This document shows, piece after piece, positions 31,846 through 40,181 of a stretch of DNA of 44,433 nt. The stretch's first letter is position 1; the number at the start of each line of letters is the position of its first letter. The position numbers and the translations under genes were made by a program. The stretch is from CAZJWR01 sp964549765. GTDB taxonomy: Bacteria > Zixibacteria > MSB-5A5 > GN15 > JAAZOE01. The DNA lies in the NCBI GenBank assembly GCA_964549765.1, contig CAZJWR010000028.1, positions 1 to 44,433 on the forward strand, read 5' to 3'. The notes beneath the pieces are model-generated. The model made no database searches. It was not told the DNA's origin and saw nothing but the letters and a program-made list of their open reading frames with translations.

Positions 31846-32561
31846 GAAGGTGTATCCTCTTTGGAATCGTCGACTTTCTTTTCCGGCGATTCCGCCTTAC
31901 TGCCCGTAGCTTCCGATGTTCCCGAAGCTTCTTCTTTTTTGGCTTGGGCTTCGGCCTTGGCCTTTTCCGCCGCCTTGGCTTTGGCTTCGGCTTTGGCCTT
32001 CTCCTCGGCGGCCTTCCGCTCCAGTATTTCCGGAGGGACCGGCCGGCCGTCGGCCAGCGCCGCCGCTTCTATTCTTTCGTCGGGACCTTTCTTGCGCTCC
32101 CGCGATTCGTACTTCACGTCGCGGCCCATCTCCTGGAGCTTGTCGCGATCCCAGATCAGCTTTTGGCTGTCCCATTCGGGGAATTCGTATTTCGGGGTCA
32201 ATTTTATCGCCGCAAAGGTGCACGATTCCTCGCACAGGCCGCAGAAACAGCATATATGATAGTTGAGCGTAAAACCTTTGGGATAGCGAACCCGCTTGCC
32301 TTTTTCGTCTTCGGCGGTTTCGATCTCGATGGCACCCGACGGGCAGGCCCGCATACACAACAGGCAGGCGGTGCAATTGAGCAGGCCGCTTTCCTCGTCG
32401 GTCAACAGCACGACCATTCCGCGCGACCGCTCCGGCATCGTCCAGCGCTCCTTGGGATACTGGATGGTGACGGCATGCCGTCCGAGGTGCTTCCCGGTGG
32501 TCAACAACCCCACCACCAGATTGTATATGCCCGCTACGAATTGTCTTACCAGTTGACCCAT
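31842..32561 (-). CDS. nuoI: NADH-quinone oxidoreductase subunit I with long Ala/Lys/Glu-rich C-terminal tail
   Basis: A 239-residue protein. Residues about 60-125 hold the two 4Fe-4S clusters: CTACLLCMRACP and CCFCGLCEESCT. The second CxxCxxCxxxC has T in place of the usual P after the last Cys. They carry electrons to the NuoB cluster. From about residue 165 there is an unusual tail of roughly 75 residues made of Ala, Lys and Glu (EERKAAEEKAKAEAKAKAA-type) ending in a Ser/Glu/Asp-rich stretch. Standard NuoI ends well before this. The tail could be a coiled helix or a docking arm on the cytoplasmic side. It overlaps nuoH by 16 bp and nuoJ by 4 bp. Confidence 0.95.
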   Translation of the reverse strand: MGQLVRQFVAGIYNLVVGLLTTGKHLGRHAVTIQYPKERWTMPERSRGMVVLLTDEESGLLNCTACLLCMRACPSGAIEIETAEDEKGKRVRYPKGFTLNYHICCFCGLCEESCTFAAIKLTPKYEFPEWDSQKLIWDRDKLQEMGRDVKYESRERKKGPDERIEAAALADGRPVPPEILERKAAEEKAKAEAKAKAAEKAKAEAQAKKEEASGTSEATGSKAESPEKKVDDSKEDTPS

Positions 32562-33580
32562 CGCGCCATTATCCCAACGTAGATAAGATTAACGAATGCC
32601 AGAGGCACCAGCGCCTTCCAGGCGAATTCCATAAGTTGGTCGACCCGCAACCGGGGATACGTCCACCGGAACATCATAAAGACTAGCACCATCCCCAATG
32701 TCTTGATCAGAAACCATACCCATGACGGCAGAAGCGGGCCATTCCAACCGCCCAGAAAGAGCGTCGTGGCCACCGCCGATAGCGTAAACATGTTGACGAA
32801 TTCGGCCAGGAAAAACATCGCGAATTTCATCCCGGAATATTCGACGTTATATCCAGCCACCAATTCCTGTTCCGCTTCCGGGATATCGAACGGGGTGCGG
32901 TTGGATTCGGCGGTGGCGGCGATGATATAAATCAGGAAGCCGAGCGGCTGGAAGACGATATTCCAATGGAAACCGCCCCAGGCCGACTGTCCTTTAACGA
33001 TATCGTTCATTGACATCGATCCGGTCACCAAAACCACGCCCAGCACCGCCAGCACCATGGGCACTTCGTAACTCACCGCCTGCGCAGCCGAGCGCATACC
33101 GCCGAGGAGCGCATATTTATTGTTCGACGCCCAGCCGGCCATCAGGAGCGAAATTATCGTGAAAGTCGTGATGGCGATCACGTATAGAATGCCGATGTTG
33201 AGGTCGGAGACGATCAGCCCGTTGCCAAAGGGAATGACCACGTAGGCTGCGAACGAGCAGACGAAAACGATCACCGGCGCCCAGAAAAAGACTTTGCGAT
33301 CGGCGGCGGCGGGGACGATATCCTCTTTCTGGATCAGCTTGACGGCGTCGGCGATGGTTTGCAGGACGCCGTGCCATCCGGTCATCATCGGCCCGAATCG
33401 CTGCTGGATATGGCCGGCGAACTTGCGCTCCCACCAGACCAAAAACAGCGCCATCACCGAAAGAAACCCGAACACTATCACGGCCAGGGCCGCCAGGGAA
33501 ATAATATCGGTCAGTTCCAAACCCAAGCCCACGGTGAGCAGGCGGTTATACAACCAGGTGAATATCGGCGCCAATTCCAT
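32546..33580 (-). CDS. nuoH: NADH-quinone oxidoreductase subunit H
   Basis: A 344-residue, eight-helix subunit forming the quinone tunnel. Motifs include LVWWERKFAGHIQQRFGP near the N-terminus, and RTPFDIPEAEQELVAGYNVEYSG, whose acidic residues line the quinone cavity. Its start shares one base with the nuoD stop and its end overlaps nuoI by 16 bp. Confidence 0.97.
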   Translation of the reverse strand: MELAPIFTWLYNRLLTVGLGLELTDIISLAALAVIVFGFLSVMALFLVWWERKFAGHIQQRFGPMMTGWHGVLQTIADAVKLIQKEDIVPAAADRKVFFWAPVIVFVCSFAAYVVIPFGNGLIVSDLNIGILYVIAITTFTIISLLMAGWASNNKYALLGGMRSAAQAVSYEVPMVLAVLGVVLVTGSMSMNDIVKGQSAWGGFHWNIVFQPLGFLIYIIAATAESNRTPFDIPEAEQELVAGYNVEYSGMKFAMFFLAEFVNMFTLSAVATTLFLGGWNGPLLPSWVWFLIKTLGMVLVFMMFRWTYPRLRVDQLMEFAWKALVPLAFVNLIYVGIMARWVNW

Positions 33581-34692
33581 TATCGGTCGATCTCCGGCAT
33601 AATAATGTCAAGTGATGCGAACACGGCCACCAAATCGGCGATTTTGAGACCCTTGACGATCTCCGGCACCGCCATAAGATGATTATAACTTCCGCCGCGC
33701 GCCCGCATCCGGAACGGCTTCTTGCTTCCGTCGGAAATGAGATGTATTCCCATCTCGCCCCGTGAATTTTCTATCCGTGAATACACCTCGCCCGGCTCGG
33801 TTTTGAAAGCCGCCGTCACCTTGACCCGAACCTCGCCTTCCGGCATCTGATCCAGCGCCTGCCCGATTATTCTCGCCGCCTGCCGCATTTCCGCGAGGCG
33901 CGCCCGATAACGGTCATAGCTGTCGCAGCCGAAAAAGACGGGAATATCGAAATCGAATCGATCGTAGATCGAATAGGTGTCGTGTTTGCGGATATCGTAA
34001 TTGACGCCGGACGCGCGAGCCGACGGCCCGGAAATGGCGTAATCGTACACCATCTGTTCCGGGATAATCCCGACGCCCTTGTTGCGGGCGATCCAGATCG
34101 GGTTTTCGGTCAATATCTTTTCGTAGTCGTCGATCTTGGGATTGATGATATTCAGAAATTCGCGGCACTTGGGGATGAATTCCGGCGGGATATCGCGGGC
34201 CACGCCGCCGATGCGGATATAATTGTACGTCAGCCGCTGGCCGCAGGTCATTTCGAACAGGTCGAGAATCAGTTCCCGTTCGCGGAAGGTGTACAGAAAG
34301 GGCGTCAACGCCCCCAGGTCCAAGGCCGTCACGCCGATGCACAGCAAATGGCTGGCGATCCGATTGAGCTCGCCCATGATTACGCGCAAATATTCGGCCC
34401 GCTCCGGAATTTCCAGCTTGGTCAATTTTTCGGTGGCCAGGCAGAAGGCCCAGTCGCACATCATGGCCGTGACATACTCGAAACGATCCATTATAGGGAT
34501 ACACTGGGCATAGGTCCGGTTCTCGACTATTTTTTCGATGGCCCGATGAAGATAGCCGACAACCGGAATACAATCGGTGATGACCTCACCGTCCATCTTG
34601 AGGATAAGCCGGCACACCCCGTGGGTCGAGGGGTGATGCGGCCCCATATTCAGGACCAGTTCCTCGGTGTATAAATCCCGTGTCTTCGCCAT
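33580..34692 (-). CDS. nuoD: NADH-quinone oxidoreductase subunit D
   Basis: A 370-residue subunit related to the large subunit of NiFe hydrogenases. GPHHPSTHGVCRLI near the N-terminus holds the His that lines the quinone site, and the C-terminal end DIIMPEIDR is the conserved family ending. It has no hydrogenase cysteine ligands, as expected. It sits between nuoC (one-base gap) and nuoH, and is a separate gene here rather than the NuoCD fusion of some bacteria. Confidence 0.97.
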   Translation of the reverse strand: MAKTRDLYTEELVLNMGPHHPSTHGVCRLILKMDGEVITDCIPVVGYLHRAIEKIVENRTYAQCIPIMDRFEYVTAMMCDWAFCLATEKLTKLEIPERAEYLRVIMGELNRIASHLLCIGVTALDLGALTPFLYTFRERELILDLFEMTCGQRLTYNYIRIGGVARDIPPEFIPKCREFLNIINPKIDDYEKILTENPIWIARNKGVGIIPEQMVYDYAISGPSARASGVNYDIRKHDTYSIYDRFDFDIPVFFGCDSYDRYRARLAEMRQAARIIGQALDQMPEGEVRVKVTAAFKTEPGEVYSRIENSRGEMGIHLISDGSKKPFRMRARGGSYNHLMAVPEIVKGLKIADLVAVFASLDIIMPEIDR

Positions 34693-34693
34693 C

Positions 34694-35164
34694 TTACCTT
34701 TCCGGCAGCGGAATCACGTCCCGGCCAATCCAGTCCTTGCGCATGGGATATCCCTGATCCCAGTCTTCGGGCAACAGAAAACGGGTCAGGTTGGGATGAT
34801 CATGGACAAGAATGCCGAACAATTCCCACACCTCGCGCTCGTACCAGTTGGCGGCCGACCATATTTTCATCACCGAGTCCACTTCCGGCTGGTCGTGGTC
34901 GAGGTATACCTTGAAAAAAATGCGGTGCTTGTGGCGGTAGGAGCAGACGTTATATACCGTCTCGAACCGCTCGCCGGTATCGACCGCCGACAGGTTCATC
35001 AGGAAATTCAGCATCAGCTGCGGATCGTCATGGATAAACCGCGAGAAATCCCGCAACTCATCGGCCTTGACGATGAAATACGGTTCCGGTTGGTTGGTCT
35101 CTATAATTTCCAGCGTCCCCGAGAAATTCTCGGTGATATGCGCGATCAATTCTTCTTTGGTCAT
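34694..35164 (-). CDS. nuoC: NADH-quinone oxidoreductase subunit C
   Basis: I start at the ATG at 35164 (156 residues, MTKEELIAHITE). The longer frame to 35275 would add 37 basic residues unlike any NuoC and overlap the end of nuoB by over 100 bp. The conserved segment is AANWYEREVWELFGILVHDHP followed by LLPEDWDQGYPMRKD, the 30 kDa family signature. It stabilises NuoD and the peripheral arm. The start lies seven bases upstream of the nuoB stop region, tightly packed in the operon. Confidence 0.95.
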   Translation of the reverse strand: MTKEELIAHITENFSGTLEIIETNQPEPYFIVKADELRDFSRFIHDDPQLMLNFLMNLSAVDTGERFETVYNVCSYRHKHRIFFKVYLDHDQPEVDSVMKIWSAANWYEREVWELFGILVHDHPNLTRFLLPEDWDQGYPMRKDWIGRDVIPLPER

Positions 35165-35171
35165 CGCCGAC

Positions 35172-35678
35172 TCAGCTCCACTCCTGCATTTTCTGCTGCC
35201 GGATTTTCTTGCCCACTTCGAGACAACCTTGAAGCAGCGACTCGGGGCGCGGCGGGCAGCCGGGGACATAGACATCCACCGGGATAATCTTGTCGATTCC
35301 TCTCAGGACGGCGTAACTGTCGTAATAGAATGGCCCGCCGCCGATAGCGCAGCCGCCCATGGCCAGCACATAGCGTGGCTCGGCCATTTGATCATAGAGC
35401 CGCTTGACCACCGGGGCCATTTTATATGTAATAGTGCCGGCGACGATCATCAGGTCTGATTGCCGGGGCGAGGCCCGGAAGATCATGCCCAAGCGGTCGA
35501 AATCGTATCGGGCCGCGCCCGTGGCCATGAGTTCGATGGCGCAGCAGGCGGTGCCGAAGAGCAGATACCACAATGATTTTGCCCGCGTCAGATTGAAAAT
35601 TTCGTTGGCCGTGGTGGTCACGAGATTGCCGCCCGGGAGATTCTCGACGTATACCGGAAGTTTTTTAATTATACCCAT
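35172..35678 (-). CDS. nuoB: NADH-quinone oxidoreductase subunit B
   Basis: A 168-residue subunit carrying the terminal iron-sulfur cluster N2 that reduces quinone. Ligand cysteines are visible in FGTACCAIELMATG (tandem Cys), GGCAIGGGPF and VPGCPPRPE. It begins 10 bp inside the nuoA end, a typical overlap. Length is normal. Confidence 0.97.
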   Translation of the reverse strand: MGIIKKLPVYVENLPGGNLVTTTANEIFNLTRAKSLWYLLFGTACCAIELMATGAARYDFDRLGMIFRASPRQSDLMIVAGTITYKMAPVVKRLYDQMAEPRYVLAMGGCAIGGGPFYYDSYAVLRGIDKIIPVDVYVPGCPPRPESLLQGCLEVGKKIRQQKMQEWS

Positions 35679-36025
35679 TTCAACACTCCTCTCTTCCAGG
35701 CGTACACGAGGCCGAACAATAAGATCCCGATGAAGATCACCATTTCGATGAGGGCGAAAAGCCCCAGGGATTTATATGCCACCGCCCAGGGAAAGAGAAA
35801 CACCGCTTCGACGTCGAAAATGACGAAAATCAGGGCGAACAGGTAGAAGCGGTTGTTGAACATGACCCAGCTCTCGCCCAAGATCGGCACACCCGATTCA
35901 TACGTCTCGTTCTTTACCTGATAGGGGTGACTTGGACGGATCAGGCGCGCGAGGAAAAAGGTGAACAACACCATCCCGATACCGACGATGATGAAGACCA
36001 ACACCGCACCGTAATCTGAAGGCAT
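35669..36025 (-). CDS. nuoA: NADH-quinone oxidoreductase subunit A
   Basis: A 118-residue three-helix membrane subunit with the family motif YESGVP (after YQVKNE) and FDVEAVFLFPWAV in the second helix. It is first in the nuo operon; AAGGAG lies about 10 bases upstream of the ATG at 36025. Its 3' end overlaps nuoB by 10 bp. No nuoE, nuoF or nuoG gene is found on either side. Confidence 0.97.
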   Translation of the reverse strand: MPSDYGAVLVFIIVGIGMVLFTFFLARLIRPSHPYQVKNETYESGVPILGESWVMFNNRFYLFALIFVIFDVEAVFLFPWAVAYKSLGLFALIEMVIFIGILLFGLVYAWKRGVLKWV

Positions 36026-36394
36026 TCTCGCTGTCTCCTTCCGCTGTTAAACCTGGGTCCCGAATGCGGAATGTTGTTAAAGACCGTCCATCGGCGACGT
36101 TTCCGATGCAGCCGACTCTTCTCATCAACGCCCATGTGACGAATTTCACAAAAGGCGAAATAATTAAGCCCCTAAGAAAGCCAAATTTGACGATTTGTCA
36201 AGACCTTTTTCCAAATTTTAACCGTATACGATATAATCAGTTATGATCGAGCAACCATTTTGTCTCGTTTTTTGACCTGTGTTCGATGAACCGGAAAAGT
36301 TGTACCATAACTCGCCAATGCTCTCATTTTGGTCTATGCCCTTGCTTTTGTGCAAGACGATCTTTTGGCGATTCCCGTTTTAGCGTCCTCCTTT
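36026..36394 (-). other. AT-rich intergenic region upstream of the nuo operon
   Basis: 369 bp without a supported gene, between the nuoA start and the MFS gene end. It should hold the nuo promoter, but I found no convincing -35/-10 pair on the minus strand. It contains the inverted repeat TTGAC-GATTT-GTCAA (36187-36201), which could be a binding site, and an isolated plus-strand TATAAT at 36232-36237. No RNA gene structure was seen. Confidence 0.5.
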
Positions 36395-37579
36395 CTATCG
36401 CGGGTTCGCGCTCTTATCGAACATCGGTCGCGACATAAACAGCATGGCTATGACAACCAGCACGAGAACGCTCCCCCCTACCACAAAAACGACCGGAAGG
36501 CCCAGCCGCGAGGCAATAAAGCCCACCAAAAGGCCCGCGGCGACTTCGCCGATGGAGCAGGTCAGGTTGAATCCGGACAGAAACGTCGCCCGTCCCTCGG
36601 AATCGATAAGTGAATTGATCGTATATGAAAAAAGCGGCGCGATCATTTCCTTGGTCACGAAATACAGGATCAACAAATACGGGATGAGCGCGGCCGGCGC
36701 GTTGGGCAAAGACGATATAATGATACCCGATAGAAGCAGAATCAACATCGAAGTCGAAACTTGTCCTTTCGACCGCCGGACAATCGGCCCGACCAGGAAA
36801 AACGCCAGCGCCGCGCCGGCCGCGGTCAAATAGCCGAAATATTTGACGTCGATCTCGAAAAGCTCCGACAGCAGCACCTGCCAGTATTGATCGACGGCCT
36901 CGAAAGCGAAATTGGCGGTCAGAGCCAGAACAAAAAGCACTTTGAGAACGGCTGAGACTTCCAGCCGTCGAAACATCAGCGCCAGCGGGGCGAAAAATTT
37001 CCGGGCGCCCTGGTCGTGATGTTGATGCCCGATTTCGACGAAAAACCACGACGCCCCCAGCCCGGCCACGCCGCCAAGCAGTACCGGATAAAACGTCACC
37101 GACACATCGCGGCTGTAAGCGTACCCCGCGACAATCATGCACGCGGCGGTGACGGCGATGCGGATGCGACTCCGGCGAGTGTAGAGCCGCTGCAACGAAC
37201 CCTGCTTGTCGTCGCCCGGGATGGAATCGACCGCCAACGCCTCGGCCGCCCCGGAAATGAACGCTTCGGCAATACCGAACAACACTTCCGCGACCAGAAA
37301 TCCGGTCAGGTTGCGGAAGAGAATAAACACGAGACCGCTTATCGTGAAACACGAAAAGCCCAGAACAACTGACGATTTGCGGCCGAACCGGTCGGCGAGA
37401 AGTCCGGTCGGAATTTCGGAAATCAGGACGGCCGCTTCGAACACGGCGGCCAGAAGGGCCACCTCGAAGAGGGTAATATTATAGTAGCGAAAGTAGAGGA
37501 CATAGATCGGCAGAATAAATCCGCCGAATCCGGCCAGGATCGCCTCGATGGTCAGATAAACAAATCCGTTGCGTGACAT
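36395..37579 (-). CDS. MFS transporter
   Basis: A 394-residue protein with 12 hydrophobic segments and the MFS loop-2/3 motif GLLADRFGRKSSVVLGF (about residues 59-75). It belongs to a drug/metabolite transporter-like group, with a second half beginning near residue 205. The upstream ridA gene ends 6 bp before its start on the same strand, so the two form an operon. Substrate unknown. Confidence 0.9.
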   Translation of the reverse strand: MSRNGFVYLTIEAILAGFGGFILPIYVLYFRYYNITLFEVALLAAVFEAAVLISEIPTGLLADRFGRKSSVVLGFSCFTISGLVFILFRNLTGFLVAEVLFGIAEAFISGAAEALAVDSIPGDDKQGSLQRLYTRRSRIRIAVTAACMIVAGYAYSRDVSVTFYPVLLGGVAGLGASWFFVEIGHQHHDQGARKFFAPLALMFRRLEVSAVLKVLFVLALTANFAFEAVDQYWQVLLSELFEIDVKYFGYLTAAGAALAFFLVGPIVRRSKGQVSTSMLILLLSGIIISSLPNAPAALIPYLLILYFVTKEMIAPLFSYTINSLIDSEGRATFLSGFNLTCSIGEVAAGLLVGFIASRLGLPVVFVVGGSVLVLVVIAMLFMSRPMFDKSANPR

Positions 37580-37585
37580 CGATAG

Positions 37586-37972
37586 CTACAGCGCCGCCAC
37601 CGCTTCGATTTCCACCCGCGCGGCTTTGGGCAGCGCGGCAACGGCAAAAGCCGCACGAGCCGGAGGATCGTTTTCGAAGCAGGCCGCATAGACCTCGTTG
37701 ACGGCGGCGAAATCATCGATGTCGGCCAGATAAATCGTGGCTTTGATTATCCAGGAATAGTCGCCCCCGGCCGCCTTCAGAATCGCCCCGATATTTTTCA
37801 TCGCCTGCGCCGCCTCGGCGGCGACACCTCCGGCGACCAGATTCATCGAGGCGGGATCCATACCCAGCTGTCCGGAGATAAACAGCAGCCGCCCGCCGTC
37901 GACCGCAATGGCCTGGCTGTAGGCGCCGATCGCCCGGGGCGCCTCCGGCGTCGCGATAATGGTCTTTTTCAT
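37586..37972 (-). CDS. ridA: RidA family reactive-intermediate deaminase
   Basis: A 128-residue enzyme (start ATG at 37972, with AGGGAG about 5 bases upstream; the longer frame from 38062 is rejected). It begins with KKTIIATPEAPRAIGAYSQA and contains the family motifs FISGQLGMDP, ATIYLADIDDF and the substrate Arg in NDPPARAAFAVAALPKAARVEIEAVAA. RidA hydrolyses 2-aminoacrylate and other enamines or imines. It is followed closely by the MFS gene. Confidence 0.95.
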   Translation of the reverse strand: MKKTIIATPEAPRAIGAYSQAIAVDGGRLLFISGQLGMDPASMNLVAGGVAAEAAQAMKNIGAILKAAGGDYSWIIKATIYLADIDDFAAVNEVYAACFENDPPARAAFAVAALPKAARVEIEAVAAL

Positions 37973-38104
37973 ACGTCTCCCTTCTTGCATGAAAAGAAAA
38001 TATACAGGCGTGAGGAGAATGACGAAATTAAAAAGCCGGGGAAGCTGGGACAAATATTGCACTTAGATTTTGAATTAGGTAATCCGGTCATCCACGCGAC
38101 AGCC

Positions 38105-38125
38105 AAAACCCCGCTCCCTGCGGGG
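38105..38125 (-). terminator. Rho-independent terminator of the HD-GYP gene
   Basis: Stem CCCCGC (38109-38114) / GCGGGG (38120-38125) with a 5-nt loop, followed on the minus strand by TTTT (38108-38105). It starts 5 bp past the HD-GYP stop codon. Confidence 0.75.
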
Positions 38126-38130
38126 ATCGA

Positions 38131-39114
38131 TTATTTTCTGCCGCCCTGTTTGGGACCCATGAGGCAGGCGAATTTTTCCAGCAGGCCGCGTTCGAACGCC
38201 CCCTCCTGCTGAAACATGACCTTGAGGGCCGGGAAGGTATCGACCGCGGGTTGATACACCCGCCGCGTGGTCATGGCGTCGAAACAATCGGCAATGCCCA
38301 CGATCCGCCCGAATATGTGCATGTCGTCGCCGTGGAGGCCGAGGGGATACCCGGAGCCGTCCTCCCGTTCATGGTGCTGGATGATCGGGATATACGCTTC
38401 CTCCGGAATCATGTCGGTTTCCCTCATCAATTCCACGCCCCATTCCGGATGGCGGCGCACGATATCCATCTCCATCGGAGACAGCTTGGACCGTTTATTG
38501 AGAATCCGGTCGGATATTTTGGTTTTGCCGATGTCGTGCAGCAACGCCCCGGTGCCGAGACTGCTGAGGGTCTCCTCGTCGGTAATTCCGATATGCTGGG
38601 CGAAGGCGACCGAGAAGGTGCAGACGTTGACGGAATGAGTATAGGTATAGTAGTCGAACGACATCACCCGGAGCAGGTTGTGAAAGGCTTCGGGGCCGGT
38701 CAAAATATAGGCCACCTGTGATTCCACCATCGTCTGGCTGCGCCGCACGTTTTCGCTCAGGGTCGGATTGGCCAGGACGTCCTTGATCAGCAGTTTGGTA
38801 CTGTCATAAACGATGCCCGCCTTGGTTTGATCGGGGATCGATTCGTCGCGCAAAATCTGGGTAATATTGGATTCGATATAATGCTGATATCTCGCCTGCG
38901 CCCCGACCGGGACATACAGGCGGTCGACGTTGTTTTCCAGCAGGGTCGACCGGGTTTTATCCGTGAAGGGGAGATCGGAGGCGCGGTAGAGAATCAGGTC
39001 GTTGCCGATTTTGATGTACAGATCGAAGTCAACGATGGTATCGATGCGCAATGCCTCGAGGTATATCGGCAGAAATTTGCCCGCGACTATTTCTGTCCTG
39101 CTGGTTGTCTGCAT
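38131..39114 (-). CDS. HD-GYP domain protein (cyclic di-GMP phosphodiesterase-like)
   Basis: A 327-residue protein. Residues about 1-140 form a ligand-like N-terminal domain (FDLYIKIGNDLILYRASDLPF). Residues about 150-320 are an HD-GYP domain: HD at 193-194 (LLHDIGKTKI), HHE at 247-249 and GYP at 255-257 (EDGSGYPLGL), then the D.FDAMT segment. The family hydrolyses cyclic di-GMP using a metal centre, so it likely lowers this messenger and affects surface or motility behaviour. It stands alone and is followed by its own terminator. Confidence 0.93.
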   Translation of the reverse strand: MQTTSRTEIVAGKFLPIYLEALRIDTIVDFDLYIKIGNDLILYRASDLPFTDKTRSTLLENNVDRLYVPVGAQARYQHYIESNITQILRDESIPDQTKAGIVYDSTKLLIKDVLANPTLSENVRRSQTMVESQVAYILTGPEAFHNLLRVMSFDYYTYTHSVNVCTFSVAFAQHIGITDEETLSSLGTGALLHDIGKTKISDRILNKRSKLSPMEMDIVRRHPEWGVELMRETDMIPEEAYIPIIQHHEREDGSGYPLGLHGDDMHIFGRIVGIADCFDAMTTRRVYQPAVDTFPALKVMFQQEGAFERGLLEKFACLMGPKQGGRK

Positions 39115-39171
39115 ACAGATAGCTATCCGTGATATTGATATTATCGGCCGGGGGGCTAAACAGTTGATATG

Positions 39172-39206
39172 AAAAAACCTGCCCAGGAGGACGAGGCAGG
39201 TTTTTT
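39172..39206 (-). terminator. Bidirectional-looking terminator after the 207-residue protein gene
   Basis: Stem CCTGCC (39178-39183) / GGCAGG (39195-39200) with an 11-nt loop; A6 on one side (39172-39177) and T6 on the other (39201-39206). It terminates the minus-strand gene at 39241. Confidence 0.85.
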
Positions 39207-39240
39207 CGGGAGAGAAAGACAGGGTTGTACAGGCAATTTT

Positions 39241-39864
39241 CTATACTCCATAGCTTTTGATGAGTGACATGACCGACTGCAACGACCCGGTAATATTATT
39301 GAGAACCCGGGAATACCGTTTGAGCAGTTCGCTGTACTGCCAGCGCATCCGGAATGCCTCCTCGGGAAAATCGAACAGGTCGAGCAGAATTCGTTTATAG
39401 GTCTCATCGAGATACCGGGTGACGTAGTAGGGATTTTCCGGCAGCTGCCCGTCCGATACCTGCCCCTTGGCCAGGCGGTCGCGGTGGGCTTCGACCTTCT
39501 CCAGCATCACCGTGCCGAAACACCACGGCGTCATGATAACTCCGAAATTGGCGCCGTCGGCGTAGAACGACCGGATATTTTTGGCGACCAGCTGCAGGAC
39601 GATCTGCTGGGCCGTCAGACAGGCCCGCGTTTCGACCCATTCGGGGTCGAGGCTGTTGAGCTTCTTTTCGATCCGGGTCAGTTCATCCATACATTTGTCA
39701 TATTGCGCTTCCAGGAAACGGTAATAGTCCTCGAGATAGACTTTCACGTTTTCCGAAATCGTCAAAATGTAGAAACCGCCCGCATCATACTTGATCCTTG
39801 GCTCATGGATGGTCTTGAGCTTTTCTTCCGGGAAACCGCGCTTGTAGTTTTCTGCCAGCATCAT
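39241..39864 (-). CDS. Helical protein of unknown function
   Basis: A 207-residue protein (206 if the second of two ATGs at 39861 is used, which puts SD AAGGAG at a normal five bases). It has a short N-terminal region with beta character (DAGGFYILTISENVKVYLED), then mostly amphipathic helices (YDKCMDELTRIEKKLNSL, LLKRYSRVLNNITGSLQSVM). No membrane segment or signal peptide is seen. It is neither catalytic by any motif I know nor a member of a family I recognise. It has its own terminator at 39172. Confidence 0.8.
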   Translation of the reverse strand: MMLAENYKRGFPEEKLKTIHEPRIKYDAGGFYILTISENVKVYLEDYYRFLEAQYDKCMDELTRIEKKLNSLDPEWVETRACLTAQQIVLQLVAKNIRSFYADGANFGVIMTPWCFGTVMLEKVEAHRDRLAKGQVSDGQLPENPYYVTRYLDETYKRILLDLFDFPEEAFRMRWQYSELLKRYSRVLNNITGSLQSVMSLIKSYGV

Positions 39865-39898
39865 GTCTCCTTCTTGTGTCCTTGCATAGAGGGGTCGA

Positions 39899-39917
39899 GC
39901 AAAGGATATGCCTTTGC
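39899..39917. repeat. Inverted repeat upstream of the 207-residue protein gene
   Basis: GCAAAGG (39899-39905) / CCTTTGC (39911-39917) around ATATG, about 35 bp ahead of the start at 39864: a possible operator. The rest of the 317-bp gap 39865-40181 contains only this and the terminator at 40125-40155. Confidence 0.35.
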
Positions 39918-40124
39918 GGCGATTGGGGATAAATCTACGTTTCAGGAGACGGAATTGACGCCGGAATCACCCGGATGCTATTGCATGGCAGGCGGTTACG
40001 AATTCGATAGCCAGACACGGGGGATGTTTGGGAATAATTGTAATGTACGGACACAAGAATACCGAGACTGCAAGACGATGCATATTTGCATAATCTGGCC
40101 GCCGGTCGCTTTTGGGGGATAGGC

Positions 40125-40155
40125 AAAAAAAAGCCCCGCCAATCCGGCGGGGCTT
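40125..40155 (-). terminator. Rho-independent terminator of the outer-membrane protein gene
   Basis: Stem AAGCCCCGCC (40131-40140) / GGCGGGGCTT (40146-40155) with a 5-nt loop, and on the minus strand a T-run continues to 40125. It lies 27 bp after the stop of the barrel-protein gene. Confidence 0.93.
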
Positions 40156-40181
40156 GTATGTCGATTTGTTCCTGATGTCGA

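Noticed and set aside
35165..35275. 37-residue N-terminal extension of NuoC
   Set aside because: It would overlap nuoB by over 100 bp and adds a basic sequence not seen in NuoC; the ATG at 35164 gives a normal-length protein.
36232..36237. Plus-strand TATAAT in the nuo upstream region
   Set aside because: No -35 at normal distance and no plus-strand gene follows; probably AT-rich chance.
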